A stretch of 64,000 bases of DNA from NCBI GenBank assembly GCA_950295325.1, contig OX485803.1, positions 40,005,554 to 40,069,553 on the forward strand, in the 5' to 3' direction. Positions 22,564 to 35,479 of this stretch are shown here, piece by piece. The position numbers and the translations under genes are program-made. Numbering within the stretch: position 1 is the first letter of the stretch; the number at the start of each line of letters is the position of its first letter. This DNA is from Polytrichum commune. Its lineage: Eukaryota; Streptophyta; Polytrichopsida; Polytrichales; Polytrichaceae. The notes below the pieces were generated by a model. The model ran no database searches and was not told where the DNA came from. It saw nothing but the letters and a program-made list of their open reading frames with translations.

Positions 22564-22880
22564 TAAGTTAGTGGCACACCTCAGACACCATACATCATGA
22601 AGAATTTCAAGTGGCTATGGAACATTATCCATATCGTGTTGTGTGCAAGCTCCACGTCAGATATGTCAACTTGATTGTTGTAGGTACTAGATAAGATATT
22701 GGTAAATAAGCGAACTTTCTTTCCGAGTCTAATTGCCAATTTTGGGATTGTGTGGGATGGTCAGCTTTGCATGCAAGAGCATGTCGGTAAGCTTAAATAA
22801 TAAAGGATTCAACCAAGCCCATTGAACTTTAGTTGTATGTGAATGTTAAGTTATGCTAAGTTATTCATGATGTTGCTTAA

Positions 22881-24102
22881 GGGGCGGTTTACACCATAGA
22901 CCATGAACTCGTCCCACGGAAGACGCCTTATTCCGCGGTACGAGTTCATGGTCTACATTTCATGGTCCGAGTTCTTAAAAATTTGATTTACAAAGCTGTT
23001 GGGCCCCTCACTAGGTGTACACCGAATGTGGACCAAGAGGAATGACCATGCGGCAAGAAGTGGATGTGCTGATTTTTTTAATATAAGCCCAAAAAGGGCA
23101 GTTTTGGGAAATAATGAAGTTTGACCATTTTGTTGACTTCAATTTGCCTACACTTGCCTACACATGCCTTCACTTATCTTGTCACTTAGTTTTTTCTTCT
23201 TTTCGTCTTAAAGTTTGATCATTCTCTTGTCATCTCTTGGGCTTCAACTGTCTTCACTTCTTGTTAAATGTGTCGAAGATGTGGCTTGCAAATCTTCTCA
23301 CAACAATTTTTACAAAAAAAATGAGTGATTCAATTTGTACATGTTCAATGTAATTTACATGTTCAATGTACCTTGTGTTGTCACTACACTAAATAGGATA
23401 TTTAGTGTTTGATTATATCTAATGTTGTTACCACCCAACGTTGCTTAACACTAAATTTCAATTCTTTGATAATTAATGTTAGAAGATTTCCCATTGCTCT
23501 TCTTTTGACCACCCTGATCTACAGTCACTAAACAACTACGTATTTTTCTTTTTTGTTTTGCAACTGTATTTTTTAAACATTTTGGGGCGTGTAATATACT
23601 GTTGGAAAGGTATTTTCAAGACCATTCCAACGGTATATTACACGCCCCCAAATTCCAAAAATTTCAGCTGGTAGACCAAAAAAACAAATCTGCACTTGAA
23701 TTCTTGAGTTCTAGATGTCCCGCATTGTTTGATGAAACACGTGTAAGCCGGTTTAAGGGGTAGGGCAAGGTAGTGCTGGTATGTCTTATGGGCTATAATA
23801 TAATTAAGGCACATAAAAGGTAGATTCATTAAAACATTCTTGAAATGCCATTTCTCTGACATGGGCCCTCGCCTTTTCCCACCAGACCACCTCTCTTGCC
23901 TCTCTCACCGCAAAACCCGTTGGATCATGTCAGTGCATTTATTAGGCCTTAAGATTTATATTTTGGGGACCTCAATCTCCATGGTCCCTCTGCCATTTTT
24001 TCCTTAGTGTAAACCGAAGTTGTCCCAGGACAACTTCAATAGCCAATCAACTGCCTTGCAGAGCCCTGGTCCAACTTCATGGACCATAGTGTAAACCGCC
24101 CC
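22881..24102 (-). mobile_element. R4 terminal-inverted-repeat element, right copy of inverted pair
   Basis: The element is 1222 bases and lies in the opposite orientation to 21359-22563, 317 bases away. The ends are GGGGCGGTTTACACCATAG and CTATGGTGTAAACCGCCCC-type inverse. Flanks are TAA on the left and TTA on the right, so one duplication base has changed or the boundary differs by a base. The equivalent 74-codon frames of the two copies differ at six positions, showing a fairly recent common origin. Confidence 0.85.
23580..23653. repeat. Strong hairpin inside R4 right copy
   Basis: It is the counterpart of 21808-21880, with arms GGGGCGTGTAATATACTGTT and AACGGTATATTACACGCCCC and a short loop. 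Confidence 0.9.
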
Positions 24103-24435
24103 TTAGTTATAATTGTTTATCATGTTGCTTAGTTTCATGCTCTCTCACCTTTCTAAATATGAGAGATATCATGTTTCAACTTTGCTGCAATAGTAAGACT
24201 TGTTAAGGTTGTTGTTTTTGGGAATCATAACATGTTTATTATTGACTTTTGGTTATACTACCTATTCGCTTGTCTAGGATGAGGAAACATGAGGATTAGC
24301 AATGTCATGTTGACACTACACTACTTATTTCGAGTGATATGAACCACACCCATTATGATTTGAAGTCAACACAAGACGAGTTGATGAGATTTTAATAGAA
24401 AAGTCCCCCCAAAGAATAACTAGACTCTTAGTTTA

Positions 24436-24474
<39 letters not shown>

Positions 24475-26850
24475 CTTTATGGATGACTCTAATATCATAG
24501 TGGTTGTGAATAGGTTTTATAGTGCAAGGAACGAATTAATATTTATTTACGAGGTCTGGCATCATGTCACGGTCTTGCATTCAAAGCTCCAAAAATGGCC
24601 AAAAAGATGAATCGGAGATTGATCACGATACTCCAAATGTTTGTCACTAAACAAGGGTTCAACATAGTTATTGTGAAAGTTTACTCAGTTCCAAGTCATT
24701 CATGTTTGAAGGTGATGTTCTTCCTAGGTCGCCATTGCTTGCTTATGAGTGTAGAGATGTTGTTGTCAAGAAGGTACTCAATATTCAACGATTTTTAACC
24801 AAATAACATGTAGACATCTTTAGTTGGCTCAAAAAACAAATATTATGCTTTGTTGCTCCTTATGGGCCTTTTCACACTGTGAGAGATACAAACAAATGAA
24901 CCATGTATTTTAAGGGATTTTAAAGATTGAAATAGGGTCTACGTTGTAGTGCTAAGTTTTAGACTTTGCTAAGAAATGATGCCAACAAATCATTGACTAG
25001 GTCAACGGGCGAAGAGGCCCTTCATTCATGCATGCTCCCACATGGATTAGGTTTTACATCACTATCATGTAAGGCTAGCTTGGCCCACCAATCGTAGCAT
25101 GACAAAGCAAACGAAGATAGCTTTTTATTAACCTGCCACTATTTTTCTACAATGTAATATTAATTCTTAACAAACTTTAAGCTCTCAAACTTTCAACCAA
25201 CACACTCAAAGTTTGATATGGACACTTTAGAGATAGCTTTATTGTAAACTATTCTAACATCAAGGAATGTAACCTCTATAAAACCGTGCAAATGTCATAC
25301 CACATGATGACCTCCTTATAAAGTGAATTGCATGTATTAGAAGTGTGGATCCTTCTCTTTGAGCACTTGTTGACATTTTGTGCCATCACCTCCTTTGTGC
25401 TATAAACAATCTAGTACTTTCATCTATACGTGATATAAACTATCCATGATTTGTGGACAAATAATTAACATTCAATAGGTATGCGGTACACATGCGGTAT
25501 AAGCTCCTCAAAGTCAGCTAGTTATTTGATGTGAGGTAAGAACTTTAGTCCATGATTGCCATGATGGACACATTTGTCTACAAAGCTTAATGGGAATGGC
25601 AAAGTAGTTTAATGAGGCAAGAATTATCCAATTTTTTGGTAATACTTAGGTTGCATGCTATTATGACACATCATCTCCATATGTTTGTTCTTCATTTCAT
25701 TAGAATGCGAACCATGGAGATTTATCATTGGTTTACGTATTCTAGCCTATGCAGTAGTTGTACAATGGTCCCAACAAGAATTTCAATAAACATTTACTCC
25801 ATCTATAAGATTGAATTTATATTTAACACAACTACCACAAAGAGGAAGTGAAAAATACAATTCAACATGTGATATTGGTGAAAGTGTATACATGGTGTTA
25901 TATAGGGCATGTATATGCAACCACATCATTTATACAAGTCAAAATTTCCCAATTTTTATTTATGCATCAACTGTGTGTTGGGTACATGCTCCAATTGGCA
26001 TAATGAAATTGATAAAACATGTCAATTAAAAGTTGGGTTTGCCTCTAGTATTTTTGGATTAAAATAATAATAATAAGTGGCCTTAAACAATCATATAGAC
26101 ATCTTGAGGCCTACAACGGGCCTTTGGTGGGCAAGGACCTTTGTGCATGATGATATACATAATTATGTGACTCCCCACCAAGTCTTGCAATTAATTACAA
26201 TGTCAATATAACGGGTTTGAAAGTTTATTTCGTACATCAACTTATATCAAGGGGAAAATAGAAATACAATCATATGTGACAATGGTGATCTATACCTATC
26301 CTTACTATGTATTTGTTCTGAAGACAATTTAATTACGTTAAGATATTCAACACACTAAAAAACATGTTTGAAAGACAAGTTAAATTTAAATAGGGTAATC
26401 TATCTACACAACCAACTAAAATTAATGATGTGTAGCTCAATATATGTTTTTTTTGTGCATGTCGAGGTACAACATTACATAATTCAACCTATAGACTTAG
26501 CTCCCTATCTAAAGGGGGAAGGCAACCTATACGTAGTTACAAGTGCAGTCTATCCTTTATAAGTGTTAAAATTCCATGTGTGTTAACAATTGTTTCTACT
26601 TCCTACATGGGAAGACTACAAAGATGTTGAGTGTTAAGTGTTACTTGAATATCTCTTCCCCTCTTAATGTATTTACCCTTTATATTTGTTAACTTGTTAT
26701 TATACTATATAATACCATACAATATAACATATCGTGTACATAGAACTTGAACTAAACCCCCAATTAGAGCTGATAAAGTTTACAATATTGATTGCAAGTC
26801 CCTCTCAAGTCTCGTCAACTCAGTTTGCCTTAGTTGCTTGAACCACAATG
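24103..26850. other. Gene-free AT-rich interval
   Basis: There are no supported coding regions on either strand. A weak inverted R2-like segment may lie around 25020-25330. The longest open frames (under 80 codons) are rich in rare residues and have no recognisable domain. Confidence 0.5.
24437..24474. repeat. Compound AT/AG microsatellite
   Basis: About seven AT units are followed directly by about twelve AG units. Confidence 0.95.
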
Positions 26851-26854
26851 TACC

Positions 26855-27163
26855 AAGCTCAAATTCTTGAGAATGTTACTTATGACTTCTAGTTTTGTAA
26901 GTGAAATTGCATACCATTAGAAATCTTTTGAAATAACAATTCCAATAGTAATGTTTTTTGGGTGAATTTAACATCCAACAAATTAATTATTCTTGTCCAA
27001 AATTTACCTTCCAAGTTTCGTACGGTGGCTAAGAATTTTGTTGAGAGTGCTCAAATTCTTGAGAATGTTGCTTTTGACTTTCATGTTTGTAGGACAAATT
27101 GCATACCAATAGAAAGATATTGAAATAACAAATCCAACAGTATTAGTTTGGGTTGAATATGAC
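26855..27163. repeat. Diverged tandem duplication, period about 191 bases
   Basis: CTCAAATTCTTGAGAATGTT starts both units (near 26857 and 27048), and AATTGCATACCA, TAGAAA and TTGAAATAACAA follow in the same order in both. It has no coding signal. Confidence 0.75.
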
Positions 27164-27849
27164 AACTAATGATAGATAGCTTCTTCCATCCTAGAGGAAT
27201 GGAAATGGAGGAGTGAAACTCCTCACTTGTATTTTGAAACTTCATTTAATGCTAAAACGATATTTTACTTGCATTACATTTATAAGTGTTATCTTCTTGT
27301 TTGTTAAACTCCATATTTGTTAAAGCGTTAACATTCTATATGTGTTAAGAAATTTTCCACTCCCCATTGTTAACATAAATAAAGGGTAAAATTGTAGCTT
27401 GTTATGTGGACCCAAACATGGCAGATTACCGCCCAATAACTTGACCTAATACCCGTCCAACGAGTTTCGTGACAACCACACAAATCATTGCACTATGTGG
27501 GCCCCACGGGAACGCCCTTGACATTATTAAACAATATAAAACCCTGAAGAATGCTAGCGAGACAAGTTTGAAAATGTCTAGTTTAATGTAGCAAAACAAA
27601 CAATATGTATGCTTATTATTGTTCATTTTGTAAGGCATTCCCAACATAAAAGGAGCATTATGCATGTGTTAGTCAGTCCAACTCCATGGTGCAATATAAC
27701 CTAGTGATTAGTAATGTTATGACATAAGTTAAGGCCTTTTGGGATTAAAACAACTTTGAAAGCCAAAAAGAAGATTCAAGAGCACCTAGGGGTTGATTAC
27801 TAAAGTTTGGTGACAAGCATTTGGCTATGGTGGTCCCACAACAAGATGC

Positions 27850-28920
27850 TCTTTTTTGTATTTTTTCCCTCCCCGACTTGCTCAACAAGTAAACCCTTGC
27901 TAACCCCCAAACCCTCCCCTCAACCCCAAGCTCCACGTTCCTCATCGCCATCGCTCGTCATCCGAGGTCACAACACTCTATCTAACGATCCCCTTTTGCA
28001 ACTTCATGTCTAAATTCTGGATTCTTTGCATGTCGCCGCTGTCATGGTGATGTGTTAGCGATGGTGTGGAGCCGTATTCCGAGGTTTAGGGTTTCGTAGC
28101 GAGGGTTTAGGACTGGAAGAGGAGAACGTGCTTCCTGGTCGTTCCGCGAGGTAACGGGAACGGATGTTTCACATTGGTGATTTTTCATGGTTTCTTCACG
28201 AACTAGAGTTTTGGTTCTGGTTTTTGTTGATTTTTGTGACGGCCAATTTTTGTGGAGGATGTGAGTTTTTCCGTTGCGGAGCCAAGATATGGGTCCTGCC
28301 GAGGTTTAGGGTTGAGGGTTTAGAACTGAAGAGTTGAGGTACCGGGAACGGTTGTTTTGATGAAGGTGAATTCTGGTGGAGGAGATGTTTAATTTGTTTT
28401 GGGGGATTTGGAACTTACCTTTCAGCCGATAATTATGAGTTGATATGATTTTGTGTGGGAATTATGTAACTTGAAGTCACGTAAATGATGTTCGGTTCAA
28501 TATTATGTCAAAAGATATGCTTGGTATTGCATGATGATGTCTATGAAGTTGGAGACACTTGACGATACATCGATTTGGAATTTATTTATCTAAATATAGA
28601 CCATATTGATTGGGACAATGTGACATTGTTCTGGAGAAACATGGTGGATCCACGAATCAACCCCTTGTGTTCTGTTGACGATTTTGATGTTTAAGAAGTT
28701 GGAGACAATAGACCATATTGATTGGGACAATGCCACATTGTTGTGGAGGGACGTGATGGATCAGCCCCTTTTGTTCTGGTGATGATTGTTGGTGATCGAG
28801 TTGTGATGGAATATTGCAGACAAGGTTGCATTTTCTCTTGGACAAGCTGTGGCCGAAATGTGGTGGCTGAGCAGTGCAAGGTGAAGGTGGTTTTGGTGAA
28901 TTGGTCTCTGGGGGATGTGC
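27850..28920 (+). promoter_or_regulatory. Promoter and 5' leader region of the 28.9 kb gene
   Basis: A CT-rich, GC-richer stretch (27860-28000) is followed by the telo-box TTTAGGGTTT at 28085-28094. Diverged local duplications follow: GAGGTTTAGGGTT...CGGGAACGG at 28080-28160 and 28298-28360, and a second pair with ACCATATTGATTGGGACAAT near 28600 and 28711. The region probably contains the transcription start and leader. Confidence 0.45.
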
Positions 28921-28921
28921 C

Positions 28922-30629
28922 ATGGCGACTGTGCCACTCCCCACTCCTAACTCCGTTCCTGGAAATTCTGCTGCCAAAGCGCGTGAGCAGGAGCAGAGGC
29001 AGAAGGAGAGGGAGCTAGGGCACAATGGGATTGAGAACCTGAGGAACGGATTTGCGGAGGCTGTGGATCGCGTGCTGGACGAGTCGCATCGGTTCAAGGG
29101 AGCTGTGCAAGCTGCGTTTGAGCAGTTTCAGCTGCCCCGGCCTGCGTGCGAGCTCCCTGTCAGCCAACTCCTTCCCGCGTTACAGTATTTTGTCCAGGTT
29201 TGGGAATTGTTTTATACAAGCATATTTGCAAACCTCTTCCATGCATATATATGATGGTAGTATCAACTCCAGTTTTTGTTGTTGTAGTAATAAAGAAAAT
29301 TTACAACCACCTCCAGTGATTTCATGGCTGAAATTGGCTTTTGTCCGATACGCTGTTATGGATGGTCTCGTGGTGAAGTGGTAGTAAATCCCAATTCGAG
29401 ACGGATTGATTTTTAATGGGGGCACTAGAAGTGGAGGAAGAAACAAACTCCTGTTGGCTAGCAGTTCATTTTTACTACGTGAACCATGCGAAGGAAGTGG
29501 CATTTGCAGATAAACTTGAACCGACATGTGGATAGTTGACTGTAGTGTGCATGGATAATGTCTCCCAAGCATGTTAGTCACCGCAAAACTTGGATGCTTG
29601 TGAAATGGAAGGTGTTTGTGTGCACACAAAGAATTAAACCTTCAAGAGGACTTTTCCTTTGCACTAGGGCAATTATCACAAGTTTGCACTTGCGCCATGT
29701 GAGTGGGGAGTACTTTTTCTTTTGTCACGATGTGTATCCCTTGTTTGTTGTTCCAAGGTTCCAGTATAAGGTGTGTGGCCGTATTGTGGGCACTTCCAAC
29801 TCCACAGACAATCTTGGCCTTTGGATCGGATTGGAAATTGTCTTATACAGTTAGCATTTGTGAATCATGAAGAGTATTATGTCAAGCTTTTAGAGTCAGA
29901 GTTGAGATGCAAGAAATATAAGAGGTCAAAGGAAAGATTCTCTTTCTGTTTAAATGATCACATAGAACCTACCAATTATGTTAATTATTGAGCCTGGAAT
30001 GGTGTCTATGTTATGAGCACATAGTCCAATCTCACAGTAACATGTGTCCTTGTTGTGCAATGTCCAGTCTTAATTACGAGCCTTGCCAAATACCACTCAA
30101 ATGTAGGATCTGATTAAGATGAGTGACCGCATAATGCCCATATAATTTACACTGAAACAGGAGGATGTCATCCTGTATGTAAGTTTTGAGGTGAGTGTCT
30201 ATGGTGGTTGTGTTCTTAGATTCTTCATCACCTACAACAAACAGCTCTGTGATAGCATTTCATTTTCTGGATGTGCAGAGGCTCACTGATGATCTTGATC
30301 CAAAGGCTGGAAAGCTTGTGTTACGACCCGTCACGCAGGAGGACATCAATTCAGCAGTCCGATGCGACTCCTCCCTCTCACTCCACCCACTCCTGACACT
30401 CCACCATTTTGAGAGGTTTGCAAGGGAGACGTTGAAACGGGTTGCTCTGGACCGGGGAAAGCGTCTTGGTCTATTCATGATCGGGGGCATCTTGGTGGTT
30501 CACATGGCAAAGGGTGCAGTAAAAAAAATTCCTCTTCTCGGTGGACCCATCAGTGCATTCACCAATGTTCTTGTGCCAACAACACTGGTAGGTCCTGCTG
30601 TTGGTGTGGCAGGGGCGTTGTATCTGTAG
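28922..30629 (+). CDS. Unrecognised small protein with C-terminal membrane segments
   Basis: Two exons, 28922-29197 and 30279-30629, join at CAG|GT...CAG|A in phase 0 to give 208 residues. I do not recognise the family. The N-terminus (residues 1-35) is Pro/Ser-rich and then strongly charged (REQEQRQKEREL). Residues 38-75 look helical and amphipathic, with a FAEAVDRVLDESHRFK stretch. The second exon has a hydrophilic part with the string DDLDPKAGKLVLRPVT (96-111), then hydrophobic segments at about 155-168 and 184-208 separated by KKIPLLGGP. The protein ends directly after the last hydrophobic stretch, suggesting a tail-anchored or hairpin membrane protein. Canonical splice sites, frame continuity and lack of stops support a real gene. 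An R2 copy lies in the intron. Confidence 0.75.
29960..30150 (+). repeat. R2 dispersed repeat in an intron
   Basis: The landmarks TTATTGAGCCTGGAATGG, GAGCACATAGTCCAATC, CACTCAAATGTAGG and GATTAAGATGAGTGACC follow the R2 order. It lies in the intron of the 28.9 kb gene. Confidence 0.65.
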
Positions 30630-33500
30630 CAGGAGTTTACAAGTGTCATCCACTGGAAGTGGGCTCTACCTAAGCTGAAGAAATACTTCTCAAAACAACC
30701 CACAGCAGCCAACATTTCCCCTTTCTTGTGCGTAAGAAAAAAAAATATACATATGATTGTTGTTTGCACAAAGTCAATTTTTGGACTTTCATGAAGCTTT
30801 GGTGCAGTTATTGGCCAAAGTCAAATTAGGATTTACAAAACTTTGTGAGGAAGAGATGCCAGGAGAATGTTGAGAGATTTTTTTGTTTTGTTTTGATTAG
30901 TGTTCTCAAATTCTTCTGTCAGGACGATCTGAATTAGACAGGCAAGTTGAGAGTAGCCAGAATGGCACTCTCAAAATCATTTGACATCTTGCCTTGTACA
31001 AAAACCACAACACTAGGAGCTTGCAGTGCTACACACTGATGTGTCTCATTAAAGAGGTTGGATCATAGAAGCTGGTTCCTCCTGTCTGTTGACATGCAGT
31101 TAATTTACATCCATATATGCAAGCAAGTCGATTGTCCAGTAAATTCTAAGTGTGAGCTTTTTTAGTATTGAAGTTGACCTGATACACCACAAGTTCCTTG
31201 ATCAAGTTTCTTACTGTCAATTTGTCAGCACTCATATCTAGATCTGCAGGCTTTGTAGGTAATGTTGGTGTACAGTTTATGCTTGGAATTCCGTCTATTG
31301 GTCAATTTTAAGACTTGATTTGAACAATTCTGGTTGATTTGAGCTCAAGCAAAATGGTTTGAACAATTTCCATTTCTTTGCATTGGGAAGTCAACTATCT
31401 TATGTTAAAGTTATATCTGGAAACAAAGTTCTGTCTTGGTTGAAAGGATGCGAGAGACATGTGTTGAAAGAGCCGAGTCTTATAATATCAACAAGATTGT
31501 GGGGTATGATCATCGTAGGGGGAGCAACAACTTTGAAAGTTCTTGCTACTGAGACAAATCTGAGGTGATAGTGATTTTGATTCTAAATCTCTGTTAGCCA
31601 GTGCAATTTACAATTTTATATGCGTGTTCACTATCACTACAACTTCCGATAATTGTGTTTATCCAAGCTGAGCATCAATCTCTACTTGTTAAACACAATC
31701 CAATGGTATCTACTTCCAAGTGAAAGCTGGGTTGGATTTTATATTACATCAAGATATGCACAATCTGTTGTGGTTCACACCAATTCTGCAGTTGCACAAT
31801 TAGAAAGTGCATTCTGCCAAATTCCCATCACACAAGAGGAAGCTTTGAAGTGTTGCTGTTGCAATGTGTGAGCATGACTGTAAATTTTCTGACTTCACCA
31901 TCACAGTTGCCGAGGATTCTACCTAGTGACAGGTAGAGGACTTATTACTACAATACCTTTAGTTTGTGGCGTTCTCAATAGACCATGTCCTCACTAAAAT
32001 CATAAGTTAGGTGACATCCTAGTCAACTGCCACTCCTTTTGTGCAATTCCAACCTAACATTGGTGGGCTTTATGTGGTCACTCTTCTTAATTGAAAGCCT
32101 TTAATTGAGTGATGTATGGCAAGGCTTGTAGTCAATAATGGAAACAAGAAACATTGAAATTGGATTATGTGCGCAAAATATATTAATGATTCTAGTAAAT
32201 TCAACTTAAAGATTAAGACACACTTCACTCTAACTTAAAACTAGAGCCTTATATCTTTTGCATCTCTATTTTGATTTGAAACTTGAAATGATAGTTTCCA
32301 AGATTTGCAATTGCTCACTGGATTTGACGTTTTCCAATTCAATCCAATGGTCATAGGAGTTTTGAACTTGGAAGTGTTGATGATAGATGAGGCCACATAC
32401 CTTATTATTTGTAAAGGTGAGACTGAATGATAGAGAAATGAACATTTGATCGAGCATGGGCCGCACACATGAAACTTATGATTCCCAAAATATTGTCAAT
32501 GAAGTGCTTCTCTTTTGGAAAGATGGACAATGGGACCCTTCATCCTTCAGAACACGCACATGCATTCAACCATGCTACCAATGCACGGACAACAAAAACA
32601 TCATTTGTTTCACCCATGTCAAATATAGCGCTAGCATCATTTGAATTGTCCAAAGAGAAATAAATGTAAGGGATGCGTGATGGTATTAGAAGGTGTGGAT
32701 TCTCTATGTCAACTTGACACTAGAATTAGCATTGGAGACTCGAAATTAGTGTTATGATATCAAGCATCAAATCATTCATGAGTTACAACTCAACATCCCA
32801 AGGAAACAAACCATCATCCTATTTCTAAGAGACCAAAAGAACGCCAACTCAACCCAAAATGATTAAGAGCAAAGAGACAACTTGATGCAAGATATATCTA
32901 GTGAGAATGTGGGCATCTCTAGCAACACAAAGATCACTAGTTGATCATCTGCAACCATTGCCCTTGAATAAATGCTTGTGGCAACTTAAGCCTTCCAAAG
33001 GGGAAGATGGACAATGGTAAGATGGACAATGGTAAGAGGTGTGTGGGATTTATTCTTTATCTTGTTTTTGACATCTAAATTAAAATTAGAAACTTTGAAT
33101 CAATGTAGTGAGATCAAATTGGGAAGAATAAGCCATATACCTATAACGGACAATAACCTAGTCAATGAATGGGGAGAATTGACTACTAGTTACAGATGAA
33201 TTGGTTGAGTTTGACAAATAACTGGTTGAAGCGCATGACTTCAAGAGAATTACCAATCATTTTAGAGAAATCTATAGAATATACCTTAAATTAATAAAGA
33301 AAAACAGAAAGGCCACAATATGTAACCGGTTGAACTTGGAAACACTAGGATTTGGACCGATTATGCTCAAACATCTCCCTGGACACTGAACTAAGTAACA
33401 AGGTTGCCACAAACACTGAGCCTTAAATCTACTTCCCCTGTTGTATCGATCCAACGGATACATATTTCGTCCTACGGATACGTATTTCATCCAACTACTT
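30630..33500. other. Gene-free interval
   Basis: Apart from an inverted R2 copy at 32055-32215, I see no gene or clear repeat. Open frames are short and have no recognisable domain. Confidence 0.5.
32055..32215 (-). repeat. R2 dispersed repeat, inverted partial copy
   Basis: TATGTGGTCACTCTTCTTAA, GGATTATGTGCGCAAAATAT and GATTCTAG are inverse R2 landmarks, close to the copy at 9425-9600. Confidence 0.6.
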
Positions 33501-33509
33501 CATCCCTGA

Positions 33510-35459
33510 CCAAACAATCTCCAAAGTGGAGACGGACGTGGGCGACTCCAGGCGCAGAACCCCGGCGGTCGACGATGTCCAGCCTGCACCGTTAGATGAA
33601 AACCTTATGACATCGGAGCCGTCCATATGGAAAGAAACGTTAAAAGATGGGGAGCGCCAAAAGAAAGCTCGGGGGAGGGCTCGTCCTACGTCGCCTTCTT
33701 CCTTCCGCTTTTGCGCACTTTCCTCTCGATTCTCGACGTCGCGGTGCCGTCACGACAATCATCGCCACTTCCTTCCCGATCTTTCGGTGGACACCTCACC
33801 AGCTCGGGTCGGCGCCAACCCTCACCATTGGAGCTTCTGAAGGCCAATTCTCGTTTGTTTTCAAGGTTTCATTCTCGAGCTTTGTGAAATCTTTTTCTCC
33901 TCGAAGGTCTTGCAAGGGAAGCAGATTTTGTGCAAGGAGCTTTGCGTTCTGTGATCCTGGTGTCAAATCTGTTTGGTAAGTAAGTTCGCATGGTGTTCTA
34001 CCCATTTGAAATGCTCTAGGGTTAATGGGTCCGGTGTTTGTTAGATTCTCCCTTATTCTTTAGGGCTTACTTGATTCTACTTCATAGTTTATTGGGAACA
34101 CCGTGTGAAGGCATGCGGGAAGAACATGTATATTAAGAATCTTGCGATGCTTCGATGATTTTGTGACATGCAAAATTGCCACATTTTTGTTTTTGTTTTC
34201 TTTTGTTTTTGTTTTCTTTTTTCTAAGTAATTGCGAAAGGAATCTGTTAGGGTGATGTTGTCGTGGTGAATGAGTATCTAGGTGTTTTTTGTGAGCTAAG
34301 GAAGTTCGTCTGTGTTCTTGAAGGATGTGTTTCCCACTGGAGGGTAGACATTCTTTGAGCAGAGTTTTTGGGAATCAAGAACAGATCAAACAGGGTTAAG
34401 GTTAGAAATCTGTTCTTGGGTAGGGATTGTCACTAGTGTTACCTCCATGAAGTTCCTGCTACGGGGTTGGTCCAATCCGTGTACTCGCAGAATTGCCACA
34501 TTCTTTCCATTTGTGTAATTGCAAAGGGAACCTGTGCTGAATGTATGTTCAGGGGTTTTGTGAGCGAAATAAGTTCTTACGTATTCCTGCTATGGGATTG
34601 TCACATTCTTTTACTTTGCGTAATTGGCAAAGGGAATCTGGCAGGGTAACATTGTTGTGGTGAATGAATGTGTAGCAGTTTTTTTAGCTAAGTAAGTTCA
34701 ATGATGTATGTAATCTTCAATGATGCGTTAAGCAGAGTTTTTGGGTATCAAGAACAGATTTCTAGGCTTTTGAAGGGCTAGGGTATAACCTTCATAAATT
34801 TCCTGCTATGGGATTGTTGCAGTGATGCTGCACATTTGTGTACTAGCAGAGTTGCCACATTCTTTTTCTTTGTCCGATTTTAAGAGGAATCTGGCAGGGT
34901 TCTGTTTTGGTGAATGAATGTTTAGCATTTTTGTGAGCTACGAATTGTAACTTCATATGTGTTCTTGAAGGCTGCGTTTTGAAATGATGAGTGGGCATTT
35001 TTTAAGACTCTCGAAGGGTTAGAAATTGTCTCTTATATAACCTCCATAAATCTATGTTGATGGGGTTGTTTCAGCAATGCTGCAAAGCTGTGTAGTTGTA
35101 GAATTGTCACATATACCACTAATGCGAATCTGTCAGATTTTCCTTTGGTTAATGTTTGTCAGATTTGTTAGCAAGTACTGTCGATGGTGTTAAGGATGTT
35201 GAGGTTCCATCTGGTGATGAGGCATGTCCTTAACCAGAGTCTTACAGAAACATGAGCCAATTCATAGACCTTTCACGAGTTATCTCAGTCATTTCTGGAA
35301 TGCTTTTTACCAATAAATGCATATCAAAACAAGAGCCATGTGAACAGTCTTAATTTTAGCTTTATATTCCTTAGTGCTAGTTTGCTGTAGATTAAAGGTT
35401 GATACAGGGGGAGAGGCTACAGATTCTGATTTTTTTTTCTTTCACCATTGCATATGCAG
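33510..35459 (+). promoter_or_regulatory. 5' leader exon and leader intron of the SDH2 gene (inferred)
   Basis: A GC-richer stretch at 33510-33975 ends at a strong donor, TTTG|GTAAGTAAG. Acceptors at 35459 (TATGCAG) and 35477 (CTTCAG) lie just before the SDH2 start codon. The implied leader intron is about 1.5 kb. It is made largely of diverged tandem modules, each with TTGCCACATTCTTTT, GCAAAGGGAATCTG and GGTGAATGAATGT, starting near 34178, 34492, 34596, 34851 and 35101. Confidence 0.55.
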
Positions 35460-35479
35460 GATTCTGTGTCTCTTCAGCC

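Noticed and set aside
29362-29410. tRNA-like or SINE-like boxes (TGGTGAAGTGG and AATTCGAGAC)
   Set aside because: The spacing between the two boxes is only about 12 bases, far too short for a tRNA or a Pol III promoter, and no cloverleaf can be drawn.
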